Of a DNA stretch of 64,000 nucleotides, positions 1 to 7,184 are shown piece by piece; position 1 is the stretch's first letter; each line of letters starts with the position of its first letter. The position numbers and the translations under genes are program-made. The DNA is from Methylococcus sp. Its GTDB lineage: Bacteria; Pseudomonadota; Gammaproteobacteria; Methylococcales; Methylococcaceae. The stretch lies in assembly GCA_028688525.1 (NCBI GenBank), contig JAQTYA010000007.1, forward strand, positions 1 to 64,000. The letters are read 5' to 3'. The notes under the pieces were generated by a model. It ran no database searches. It was not told the DNA's origin and saw only the letters and a list, made by a program, of their open reading frames with translations.

Positions 1-1
1 C

Positions 2-139
2 GTCGAACTGGCCACGCTCGAATGGGTGTCCTGGTTCAACCACTCCAGGCTACTCGAACCTATCAGGTATATCCCACCCGCAGAGGCTGAGGCAAACTAC
101 TATCGGGACTTAGCCAGTCAGGCTGCCCAACTGGCATAA
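2..139 (+). CDS. IS3-family transposase (OrfB), C-terminal fragment
   Basis: This is the last 45 residues of an rve/DDE transposase of the IS3 family, cut by the window edge. It reads in frame from base 2 to the TAA at 137-139. The visible text includes LEWVSWFNHSRLLEP followed by YIPPAEAEANYYR, the conserved carboxy-terminal signature of IS3-group OrfB proteins. The terminal inverted repeat follows directly, as expected for an IS3 right end. The DDE catalytic residues lie outside the window, so activity cannot be judged. Confidence 0.85.
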   Translation, partial: VELATLEWVSWFNHSRLLEPIRYIPPAEAEANYYRDLASQAAQLA

Positions 140-178
140 CTTAAACCAACCAGCCTCCACGATTCCCGGGGCGGTTCA
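140..178 (+). mobile_element. IS3-family right terminal inverted repeat
   Basis: Read on the minus strand this stretch starts TGAACCGCCCCGGGAATC, a typical IS3-family end beginning TG and rich in CCCC/GGG. It sits one base after the transposase stop codon. The element therefore ends at about base 178. The matching left end is outside the window, so target-site duplication cannot be checked. Confidence 0.75.
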
Positions 179-538
179 GTTCATGATGTTTCCAGAGCTG
201 GCGCAGAATGACTTCAACAGTCGTTTCCGAAAGCGGGACGGCGATAGATTTTTTGGCTTTGCTTGATTGGGGTGATTCCAAGCCACTTTGCGGACCAGAT
301 CAAGCTGATTCCGTAGCAGGCCAATGAGTTTGGCTTGACGCGGGCAGGGTGAAAGGTTGAATCTGGCCACGTCTGCCAAGGGCGCCGGAAGTTTGGCAAG
401 GAGCCGTTCCGCTTCACCAAACAATTGCTGACCTGCTCCGTAAACGCTACGCGTTACCTTGCGGCGGACCCGCACGGCGGCTCGTCGGGCCCGCTAGCAT
501 TCGTTTCGCTCCCTGTCCTCCGGCACGGCTACGTCAGT
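179..538. other. Spacer without a recognised gene
   Basis: This spacer lies between the IS3 end and the Ig-like gene. Two overlapping minus-strand reading frames (176-475 and 214-420) are open but resemble no family I know. I treat them as probable debris of older insertions. The right part holds the inverted repeat described at 435-547. Confidence 0.4.
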
Positions 539-547
539 TTACGGAGC
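435..547. repeat. 11-bp inverted repeat bounding a 113-bp segment
   Basis: GCTCCGTAAAC at 435-445 is exactly complementary to GTTTACGGAGC at 537-547. The 91 bases between are GC-rich. The right arm overlaps the stop codon of the Ig-like gene (539-541, minus strand). The size and architecture resemble a small palindromic or MITE-like insertion. It does not fit the attC consensus. A single copy in this window leaves its nature open. Confidence 0.45.
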
Positions 548-1615
548 GCATGGGTAGGGGGTTCGTTTCACTACGCGAGTTGCAGGAGTGTTGGTGTCAG
601 TTCCATCGATTGAAAGTTGTCCTTTGATTGTGCATGGAACCTGGTCACTGGCAAGGCTTCCGACCAAAATCCATTTTCCGCTACGCTTGAACTGATTCAC
701 AGAAAGCGGCAGTTCTTGATTGTTACTTGTCATAAACCGAAGATTCAAACCCGCGGGTAGCGCTGCATTTTGTTTGAGCATCACTTGTCCCGCTAACGTC
801 AGTGTTGAGGCTGTCGCATCCCAAACGGCTTGCCCTATTTTCAAAGATTTAATCCCGTTATTATCAGCGCTTGCCGGGTGAACGGTAATAGAAACGTCCT
901 CTGTAGTCTGCGCTGGATTTACAAAATTATCGACTGCTTTAAAAGTAACCGCTGTAGTTGTTTCTGAATCAGCCTGCTTAGGCGTCCATCGAAAAACGCT
1001 GACCCACTGGTTTCCAGTCAAGACGGCCGGGCTCAAGTTTGCACCATTTGGGAAAGATAGCCCGCTAATTGAAACCTTATCGTCATCTGGGTCAGACGCA
1101 ATTACCTTAAATCGTAACGGGACACCAACTGTTGCATCTTGCGAAGAAATGGTCTGAATGGACGGAGGCTGGTTTTCACCTAGTGTAAATTTGACGGGTT
1201 GACCCAATTGAGCAGTTGCCCCATTGTTTTGGGTGAAAGTAGCGATAAACAATACTGTAGGGCTTGCCTTATGGGATGCCAGATAATCTAGGGGGACTTT
1301 CCATGTCCAGGTTGCTTGAGTACCGTTCTGAGAAATATGTGTCCCCGTCAATTCCGGGGTGGCGCTGATACTGACAGTGTTATTAGTCCAAGGATTATAT
1401 ACAGATATTTTGATTGTTTCCGTTTCCCCTTCTTTCAGAGCTTTCGGCTTAATCGAATAGCTAAGATTCATGGACGGCGGCTGGGATGGGGTGGTTTTTG
1501 TTGCGGCAGCCACCGCATCAATAACATTGTAATCGTCCCTAAGGTAAATCGCAGCTAATCCAAGCAGACCAAGGAAAGCAGGCGTATGCAGTTTGAACGT
1601 GTGTGGCATTTTCAT
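539..1615 (-). CDS. Secreted protein with Ig-like domains
   Basis: The 358-residue product appears exported. It has a short basic start and a hydrophobic stretch (AFLGLLGLAAIYL, about residues 13-25), then a Thr/Pro-rich linker. Two beta-sandwich repeats follow: about residues 50-148, and 148-247. The second opens with NQPPSIQ and contains ASDPDDD, typical of bacterial putative-Ig (cadherin-like) modules. A third beta-rich segment runs to the end and has two cysteines. The ATG at 1615 is chosen because GGAG lies five bases upstream; a TTG seven codons earlier is less likely. Base composition is AT-richer than the core genes, and IS3 debris lies on both sides, which suggests acquisition. Its ligand is unknown; surface adhesion is inference. 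Confidence 0.7.
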   Translation of the reverse strand: MKMPHTFKLHTPAFLGLLGLAAIYLRDDYNVIDAVAAATKTTPSQPPSMNLSYSIKPKALKEGETETIKISVYNPWTNNTVSISATPELTGTHISQNGTQATWTWKVPLDYLASHKASPTVLFIATFTQNNGATAQLGQPVKFTLGENQPPSIQTISSQDATVGVPLRFKVIASDPDDDKVSISGLSFPNGANLSPAVLTGNQWVSVFRWTPKQADSETTTAVTFKAVDNFVNPAQTTEDVSITVHPASADNNGIKSLKIGQAVWDATASTLTLAGQVMLKQNAALPAGLNLRFMTSNNQELPLSVNQFKRSGKWILVGSLASDQVPCTIKGQLSIDGTDTNTPATRVVKRTPYPCAP

Positions 1616-1725
1616 GTCGACTCCGACTAGAAGCAATCCTGGTTTAAAGCATAATTAATGCCATAATAATTTTGTGAGCGTTCCAGTACTTCGTAATAGG
1701 AAATCGTCTCATCAGGTCCAATCTC

Positions 1726-1800
1726 GGGGGTAATGCCCCATAAGGCCTGGGGGATAAGACCGTAAGCTACCTACCCGAATACCTTTCGGCGAGGGAGGCG
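1726..1800 (-). promoter_or_regulatory. Structured leader of the Ig-like gene (possible RNA switch)
   Basis: In the minus-strand transcript a GGGG run (complement of 1735-1739) can pair either with an upstream CCCCC (1749-1753) or with a downstream CCCCC (1726-1730), so two hairpins exclude each other. A segment reading CGGGTAGGTAGC lies just upstream. It loosely recalls the receptor stem of c-di-GMP-I riboswitches, but the rest of that consensus is absent. The pairing options are visible; a regulatory role is inference. Confidence 0.25.
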
Positions 1801-1816
1801 AAGGTCAGGCTTTAAC

Positions 1817-2037
1817 TTAGTTCAACACCCTGATTATTTGGGTGGTAGGCAACGAGATATCCACTTCCGAGCCGAGCGCCTTCCGTTGAGTTCACCAATA
1901 AGGTTCAGGGGTCGAAACGCGCGCCTGTTGCTCAGCGTGTCCCGTATGAAATCTACGGCCCAGCCCTGATCGGGCGCCGTAGCAACGCTCGAGTAGGGGG
2001 TGTAGGATAAATCCTGCACCGGCCTGGTAAACGACAC
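1817..2037 (-). pseudogene. Frameshifted IS3-family transposase remnant
   Basis: On the minus strand, WAVDFIRDTLSNRRAFRPLN matches the DDE core of IS3-type OrfB (W-x-DF...D). The reading frame then breaks near 1880-1890. In a second frame it resumes as KALGSEVDISLPTTQIIRVLN before a stop at 1817-1819. Both halves belong to the same part of one transposase, so this is a decayed, frameshifted internal fragment. Neither end repeat is visible. It lies between the Ig-like gene and the cyclase gene. Confidence 0.65.
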
Positions 2038-2058
2038 GCTCCCAGTCTGGCGGTAGTC

Positions 2059-3219
2059 TCAGGCGACCGCCACGCGATTTCGCCCTGTTTGTTTTGCGGT
2101 GTAGAGGGCTTGATCGGCGTGCTGCTTAATTACGTTTAAATCGTATGGTGGCAGATCGACGCTGGAGACACCAATACTGACTGTGAGCGGTATTTCGCTT
2201 CCGCCATGGCGAAAGCCGGCTTCAAGCGTCGCGATCCGTAAGCGCTCGGCAATACTAATCGCTTGTTTCTGCGTTGTAGCTGGAAGCAGAACGGCAAATT
2301 CTTCCCCACCATAGCGGCAAAACAGGTCCCGATGCCGAAGGCAGTTTGCCATGACTTCCGCGACTCTGATGAGTGCGGCATCGCCGGCCGGATGGCCATG
2401 ACGGTCGTTCACCTGTTTGAAATGATCGATGTCGATCATGAGCAAAGAGATAGACTCACGCTTAATGCGGGCTTGGCCAAGTTCATCTGTAGCGAAATTT
2501 TCGAAGACTCGTCGGTTATAAATGCGGGTGAGCGAGTCGAAAGAAGCCAGTTGGTGCAGTTCGACGTTGAGCTCTTCGGCGACGATCAGACCGAAACACA
2601 GGGAACCCAACACATTACCTAGCAAAATTGCCGAATACGTTAGTTCTTGCACCCAGTTATCGACTAAGGGATGGGTTATCGCAAACCCTAGAATCAACGG
2701 ATTAACGGCACGAATTACGAATATTACGGTCAGGGAAAGAGTCAGGAAACCGGTAACCCGATAAATCGAACGCCCTGAGGGTGGCATTGAACGCACGAGT
2801 GCGTAGGTGATCATGAAGAACACTGTGGCGGTCACCGCACTGTTCGTTATGATGCGCAACTGGTCTCGCGCGGTGTGAAGGGTATAAGCATTGCTGATGG
2901 CGACAAAAGCGAACAATCCAGCGAGCGCGAGTTTGCTATAGGTTCTCTCACGGAGCTCCTGCACAGCGACGAAAATCAATACGGCTCCGCCGATTCCGAC
3001 AGTTACCGCACCACCCAGTGCCAGGGAGTCTGAAATGAGTGCTCGGTTGGCAAATACGTGCAGTGTGAAATTCATCCCAATCATCAGTCCTCCCAGAGCC
3101 CAAAAATGCATGGCGCGGGTGATTCTGCGGGGATATTGCGGCGCTACGAGGAGAATGAGGCCGGCTTTGCCGAGAGCAGCCAGTGTAAGGAGAGTGTACA
3201 GTGTGTAGATGTCTATCAT
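2059..3219 (-). CDS. Membrane diguanylate cyclase (GGDEF)
   Basis: The enzyme makes cyclic di-GMP from two GTP at the inner membrane. Residues 1-220 hold about seven hydrophobic segments, a 7TM-like sensor. A GGDEF domain follows at about 230-386. The active-site motif is GGEEF (304-308), which is catalytically competent in this family. An inhibitory I-site RxxD (RHRD, 295-298) sits in the usual position upstream, so product feedback inhibition is likely. There is no EAL domain. The ATG lacks a clear Shine-Dalgarno. The gene lies alone, with AT-richer spacers and IS debris downstream. The sensed signal cannot be read from the sequence. Confidence 0.9.
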   Translation of the reverse strand: MIDIYTLYTLLTLAALGKAGLILLVAPQYPRRITRAMHFWALGGLMIGMNFTLHVFANRALISDSLALGGAVTVGIGGAVLIFVAVQELRERTYSKLALAGLFAFVAISNAYTLHTARDQLRIITNSAVTATVFFMITYALVRSMPPSGRSIYRVTGFLTLSLTVIFVIRAVNPLILGFAITHPLVDNWVQELTYSAILLGNVLGSLCFGLIVAEELNVELHQLASFDSLTRIYNRRVFENFATDELGQARIKRESISLLMIDIDHFKQVNDRHGHPAGDAALIRVAEVMANCLRHRDLFCRYGGEEFAVLLPATTQKQAISIAERLRIATLEAGFRHGGSEIPLTVSIGVSSVDLPPYDLNVIKQHADQALYTAKQTGRNRVAVA

Positions 3220-3550
3220 TAGCCGGGGTCTGTTTTACGTCGGGAAGCAAAAGCCTGGCGCGGTTACTTTTACTACAACCCATGCGAGCGCGGGGTCTCC
3301 GGCTGGAGGTGACTTTGCTGGATTCCGCTAGTTCAGCTTCTGCCGAACGAATGCTATAGCCTCCTCGCTAATAACAAATGAGTCAACCGGAGGTGTGCGG
3401 ATCGCATGATCTGCGGGTGTGGGGGGCCTTGAGCGCGCTTGATGAGGTGGCTTATCCGGGGGGGCGTCGAGCGACGACATGGAGGCGGGGCAAAGTGCTG
3501 TACGTTACAGGTATCCCAAGGGTTCGCCGGCAGACGAAAGCATATAGGTG
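3220..3550. other. Spacer without a recognised gene
   Basis: This spacer lies between the 5' end of the cyclase gene and the 3' end of the next minus-strand gene. Short open frames on both strands (for example 3378-3701 plus) have no recognisable family and no ribosome binding site. The cyclase promoter probably lies in 3220-3350, but I see no convincing -35/-10 pair. Confidence 0.4.
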
Positions 3551-4024
3551 TCATTTGTCGCGTCCAGTGTCGAATCTATCAGACCGCCCGTATACTATTT
3601 TAGTTTGCGAAACTGGGCTGGATTTGGCCTCTTCAACTTCCGTTAGAAATTGGCGTACCCAGAGCTCGACTCGCGGTAGGCAGCCATTCAGGGAGATTTG
3701 ATTTTCCGGGATTTCAAAGAATTCGGGTTCATGATGGTAGGGATTTATGATCTTGCCGACATCAATAGCGTCATGGCTGAGGTCGACGATTCTTCCGTCG
3801 ATTACATTGTATTGATGCTCGTAATTGCCATGAATAGCTCCGCCGAAGATGCTGTTCATAAACAAACTTCCATATTTGCATGAGCCGGAAAGGTCAGTAG
3901 GCGGAGGGGCGCATCGTTCGACAACCATTTCACACCATTTGCCGAATACGAAAAGCTTGGCGTGTGAAAAGTGATCATAGGAGTAGTCGAGTTGCGCTTT
4001 CCGATCCATGATAAAGTTTGTCAT
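3551..4024 (-). CDS. Uncharacterised protein with Cys-His-Asp pattern
   Basis: This is a 157-residue protein without signal peptide or membrane segment. The central part holds SCKYGSLF (Cys49), GNYEHQYNVIDG (His70, Asp76) and IVDLSHDAIDV (Asp81). Cys, His and Asp in this order and spacing recall papain-fold enzymes such as transglutaminases and small cysteine peptidases, but this is pattern reading, not an assignment. The last 25 residues look disordered. A weak AGGCG lies upstream of the ATG. The gene is isolated and AT-richer than the core genome, consistent with horizontal transfer. No partner gene suggests a substrate. Confidence 0.6.
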   Translation of the reverse strand: MTNFIMDRKAQLDYSYDHFSHAKLFVFGKWCEMVVERCAPPPTDLSGSCKYGSLFMNSIFGGAIHGNYEHQYNVIDGRIVDLSHDAIDVGKIINPYHHEPEFFEIPENQISLNGCLPRVELWVRQFLTEVEEAKSSPVSQTKIVYGRSDRFDTGRDK

Positions 4025-4223
4025 TTTAATCGCCTGTATAGTATGTTTAGATAATTTCAGGGCTAAGCTGGGCAGGAATTTATAATGTTCTGTTAGGTTG
4101 ATGGCATTGGTTTTTCAAAGGGTTACTATGCGCGGCGATTTTGTCATTGTCACGCCGTGGCGCGAGCTTGGCATCAAGCATAAGATGAGCTGCGGATAGG
4201 GGGTTGGGCCTGCGCTTAATAGG

Positions 4224-4251
4224 TTGACCTTACATTATCCGATGTTATGGG
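4224..4251 (+). promoter_or_regulatory. Candidate sigma-70 promoter for the cytochrome gene
   Basis: TTGACC (4224-4229) and TATGGG (4246-4251) are separated by 16 bases. This would start transcription near 4258, about 90 bases before the chosen ATG at 4349. It also makes the alternative in-frame start at 4247 implausible. The remainder of 4025-4348 shows nothing else recognisable. Confidence 0.4.
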
Positions 4252-4348
4252 TCTACGGTTGATTTTTTGTACGCCGACGGCGTTCACTGCTTTCGGCCGT
4301 CGCTCCGTCCGGCGGCATCGCTCTTCCGCTATTGCAAGGTGTAGGCTG

Positions 4349-5074
4349 ATGATTGACGCGATATATGACTTTCTCGGTCGGCTGGGATATTCCCATCCCG
4401 TTCACGCGGTTTTGACGCATGTACCGGTGGGTTTGGCGATAGGGGCGTTCTGCTTGGCGGCGGCAGCGCTTGTCACGAAGGAGCGGAAGTTCCTTCGGTC
4501 TGCTTATCATGTGGCGGTCATGGCCTTTGCGTCCAGTTTCTTCGTGGCGCTGGCGGGGATCATGGATTGGCGGCGGTTTTACGGAGGGGCCTGGCTGCTC
4601 GAGATCGAAGTGAAAATGGTATTGGCGGGGCTGTTCGTCGTCTTGCTGCTGCTTACTTTGCTGCTCGGGCGCCTGCAAGAGAGCCGCCCCGCGGTGATGT
4701 TTGTCTTTTATGGGCTATGCGCATTGAACGTATTGGGTTTGGGCTTTTTCGGGGGGCAACTGGTGTACCGGGGGTTTGCGCCCGAGGCGCCGGAACGGTT
4801 CCGGTCCGGCCGAAATGTCTTTGAAAGCCATTGCTCCGGATGCCACCGACGGGGCGAAAATATCATCGAGCCCACTTTGCCGTTACGTTCGGCCCCGCAG
4901 TTGAAGAACTTTGGTGATTTTCTAGCCTTCGTGCGTAATCCCCGTCTTCCGGATGGCTCAATCGGCCCCATGCCCCGGTTCTCCGCGGATAGGCTCTCGG
5001 ATGAGGCGTGCAGGCAGCTCTACGACTACCTGTATTTCGCCTTTGTTACACAAAAGCGGTCCGAAGGTTTATAA
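4349..5074 (+). CDS. DUF2231 membrane protein fused to cytochrome c
   Basis: This is a 241-residue inner-membrane electron carrier. Residues 1-140 form a four-helix DUF2231 module, with the characteristic HPVHAVLTHVPVGLAIG at the start of helix 1. A single c-type heme site CSGCH follows at 162-166, and Met208 in IGPMPR is the likely distal ligand. The heme domain should face the periplasm. The start at 4349 has AAGG nine bases upstream; a longer frame from 4247 would put an arginine-rich tail before helix 1 and overlaps the predicted promoter. The redox partner is not apparent. DUF2231 modules sometimes accompany heme proteins, and the fusion itself is clear. Confidence 0.85.
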   Translation: MIDAIYDFLGRLGYSHPVHAVLTHVPVGLAIGAFCLAAAALVTKERKFLRSAYHVAVMAFASSFFVALAGIMDWRRFYGGAWLLEIEVKMVLAGLFVVLLLLTLLLGRLQESRPAVMFVFYGLCALNVLGLGFFGGQLVYRGFAPEAPERFRSGRNVFESHCSGCHRRGENIIEPTLPLRSAPQLKNFGDFLAFVRNPRLPDGSIGPMPRFSADRLSDEACRQLYDYLYFAFVTQKRSEGL

Positions 5075-5302
5075 CCGAGGAGCGCGCGAGTTCGGCAAAA
5101 AGGGCGGCGGCTCAACACCCACCGGTTTTGGGCGGGGCCGGTTGATCGCGTCCGTTAGATCAGACAGCGCATCCGCGATGGCTTGAGCTACTCCGGTGTC
5201 GCCGGTGCCTGTTTCTGGGTTATTTGCCGCTTTGCGCTCCGCGGCGGCACGGGAGCAGTTTTTTCGCTTCATGATATAAGCTGCTGATTGTTGAGTATTC
5301 AT
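5069..5302 (-). CDS. Small hypothetical protein (77 aa)
   Basis: This small soluble protein has an Ala/Lys-rich first half and a Pro-rich tail (RPRPKPVGVEPPP). AAGG lies six bases before the ATG, the main reason to believe it is translated. Its last codons overlap the end of the convergent cytochrome gene by six bases. No family is recognised. It could also be a chance frame in GC-rich DNA. Confidence 0.45.
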   Translation of the reverse strand: MNTQQSAAYIMKRKNCSRAAAERKAANNPETGTGDTGVAQAIADALSDLTDAINRPRPKPVGVEPPPFLPNSRAPRL

Positions 5303-5557
5303 AGGGTACCTTCAGGGATGAATTGGGATGTCCGATAGATGTACTCGGATGCATAGTTCGTGCCGATGGCCGGCCGTCCCCGCTTGATCCTCAGGCGGGG
5401 TATCGCCGACAATCCTCAACTCAAAGTGCGATACGGCGAGAGATGACGAGATACGGTGGCGGCGGTCTCAATTGCTACCCTAGCGTTAGTGCTGGTGGTG
5501 TGGGGGGCGCGTTTGAGGTAGACGAAGTAATACATGCCTTTCGGGGATTCGAAGACC

Positions 5558-6130
5558 ATGAAACCACTGGCCTATTGCCTGTTTGACACCCCCTTTGGGA
5601 GCTGCGGGATCGCCTGGCGTGAACCGGGCTCTGCCGGCGCGCTGCCTGCTGTGGGCCTGTTTCAACTGCCGGAGGCGACGCCAGCGGTGACGGAGTCGGT
5701 CATCGCCGGGCGGGCGGGTGCGGCCGAAGCGAGTTTGCCGCCGCCGGCCATGGCGGCACTGATCGAGAAGATCCAGCGCCATTTTCGGGGCGATCTGCAG
5801 GATTTCAGCGAAGTTCCTGTCGAACCAGGTGGCGCAGGGCCGTTTGCGAGAGCCGTCTACGCGGCCACTCAGGCGATCCCGGCCGGCGACACCCGGACTT
5901 ACGGCGAACTCGCCCGGATCCTGGGTCGGTCGTCCGCCGCTCGCGCCGTGGGCCATGCCTTGGGGAGGAATCCCATCCCGATCATCATTCCCTGCCACAG
6001 AGTCTTGGCCGCGGACGGACAGCTGCGAGGTTTTTCCGCTCACGGCGGTATCGCGACCAAGGCGAACTTACTCAGAATCGAAGGCGTCTTCGTGGGCGTA
6101 ACCGGCGTATGCACTGCGGGGCGCAAATAA
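5558..6130 (+). CDS. ogt: Methylated-DNA--protein-cysteine methyltransferase
   Basis: This suicide repair protein takes the methyl group from O6-methylguanine (and O4-methylthymine) in DNA. The carboxy-terminal half holds the helix-turn-helix segment (TYGELARILG) and the active-site IPCHRV with the acceptor cysteine, followed by GFSAHGGIATKANLL. The amino-terminal half is the variable Ogt-type domain. No Ada-type zinc domain is present, so this is the constitutive Ogt form rather than Ada. The ATG at 5558 (190 residues) begins the conserved region; an ATG eight codons earlier is also possible. The gene stands alone, 156 bases before the TANGO2 gene. Confidence 0.9.
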   Translation: MKPLAYCLFDTPFGSCGIAWREPGSAGALPAVGLFQLPEATPAVTESVIAGRAGAAEASLPPPAMAALIEKIQRHFRGDLQDFSEVPVEPGGAGPFARAVYAATQAIPAGDTRTYGELARILGRSSAARAVGHALGRNPIPIIIPCHRVLAADGQLRGFSAHGGIATKANLLRIEGVFVGVTGVCTAGRK

Positions 6131-6155
6131 GGGTTAGAACCAGCCGTCTGTTCTT

Positions 6156-6175
6156 TTTGTCCGATTTAGGACAAA
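6156..6175. promoter_or_regulatory. Palindromic operator-like site
   Basis: TTTGTCC (6156-6162) and GGACAAA (6169-6175) form a perfect 7-bp inverted repeat with a six-base spacer. It lies between ogt and the TANGO2-selO pair. The dimension fits a dimeric repressor site. No specific regulator can be named from the sequence, and the site is 111 bases before the next start codon. Confidence 0.3.
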
Positions 6176-6286
6176 CCATTCCAACTCATTCTTCATAAAA
6201 TCAACGGGGTGCTCTACACCGCTCTATTGGCACGCTAATCGCTTCAGAGCGGAAAGCCTGACAGCCAACCTCCGAGCGAATAATCC

Positions 6287-7180
6287 ATGAGCGTGACTGC
6301 AATAGCCTGGGGTGCTCACCCCGACTTTCCCCTGGTGCTGATCGCCAATTGCGATGAGCGGCACGACCGTCCGACTTCGGCTGCGAGCTGGTGGACGCAG
6401 GGGCCGCAATGCCTGGCGGGCCAAGATCAAGTGGAGGGCGGCACCTGGCTTGCAGTAACGCGGGACGGGCGCTTCTCCCTGGTGACGGCTTATCGCGACG
6501 GTACGGTGCCCGTGCCCGGGGCGCCCTCCCGTGGCCGGCTGCCCCTGGATTATCTGGAATCAGGCGAAGATCCCACGGTGCATGCCCGGCGCTTCATCCG
6601 CTCCAAAGGCGAACATCCGCCCTACAATCTGCTACTGGGTTCGCCGCGCCAAGTGTTCTATGCGGGAACCCGTTCGCGCCTGCCCATCGCTCTTACGCCG
6701 GGAATACACACTTTGTCTAACGGCTTGCTCGACGAGCCCTGGCCCAAGTGCACTTGGCTGAACACCTTGTTTGGCGGCTATATCCTGAGCAACGGCGGTT
6801 TCAGGATGCTGCTGGACGGCCATACCGAACTGGCCCGGCTCAAAGAACGCGGCGCCGCCGATCTGCCGCTACCGGCGGGTTCGGCTGCGACCGCCGAGGA
6901 TCTGGCTGCCGCGGGTTTCGCGCTGCTGGCCGATCGCGCCACTTACACGGAAAAGTTGCCAGACACCGGCGTTGGGCAGGAAGAGGAGGAGCGCTTGTCC
7001 GCCTGTTTCGTGACCGGCGCCGACTACGGCACGCGATCCAGCACGGTGCTGGTGATGGCGCGCGATGGCCATGTCCGTTTCGAAGAGCGCCGCTTCGATG
7101 CCGCCGGCGACGAGTCCGGCAGGGTGCTGGAGGCGTGGGACATGGATCCGGCGGTATTTTCCGGCAGCGCGGAGGACTGA
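6287..7180 (+). CDS. TANGO2/NRDE-family protein
   Basis: This 297-residue member of the NRDE (TANGO2, DUF833) family has been linked in other organisms to heme trafficking. The family is an Ntn-hydrolase-like fold whose bacterial members usually carry N-R-D-E near residue 20. Here it reads NCDE (21-24), an Arg-to-Cys change. Other conserved blocks are RPTSAASWW after the motif, GTWLAVTRDGRFS, and HTLSNGLLDEPWPK. The gene lies four bases upstream of selO and is almost certainly co-transcribed with it. The start ATG opens directly into the conserved beta strand. Confidence 0.85.
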   Translation: MSVTAIAWGAHPDFPLVLIANCDERHDRPTSAASWWTQGPQCLAGQDQVEGGTWLAVTRDGRFSLVTAYRDGTVPVPGAPSRGRLPLDYLESGEDPTVHARRFIRSKGEHPPYNLLLGSPRQVFYAGTRSRLPIALTPGIHTLSNGLLDEPWPKCTWLNTLFGGYILSNGGFRMLLDGHTELARLKERGAADLPLPAGSAATAEDLAAAGFALLADRATYTEKLPDTGVGQEEEERLSACFVTGADYGTRSSTVLVMARDGHVRFEERRFDAAGDESGRVLEAWDMDPAVFSGSAED

Positions 7181-7184
7181 AGCC

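Noticed and set aside
176..475. Open minus-strand frame of 99 residues next to the IS3 end
   Set aside because: No family resemblance, starts inside or at the IS end and lacks a ribosome binding site; likely debris.
435..547. Integron attC site
   Set aside because: The arms do not match the RYYYAAC/GTTRRRY core sites.
1670..1720. Hammerhead-like CTGATGAG on the minus strand
   Set aside because: The second core box reads CGAAG rather than GAAA and helix II does not form, so it is not a hammerhead ribozyme.
3378..3701. 107-residue plus-strand frame
   Set aside because: Overlaps the conserved-looking minus-strand gene at 3551-4024, has no Shine-Dalgarno and no recognisable domain.
4247..4348. 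Amino-terminal extension of the DUF2231-cytochrome gene
   Set aside because: Arginine-rich and coincident with a candidate -10 element; the ATG at 4349 has an RBS and starts the conserved helix.
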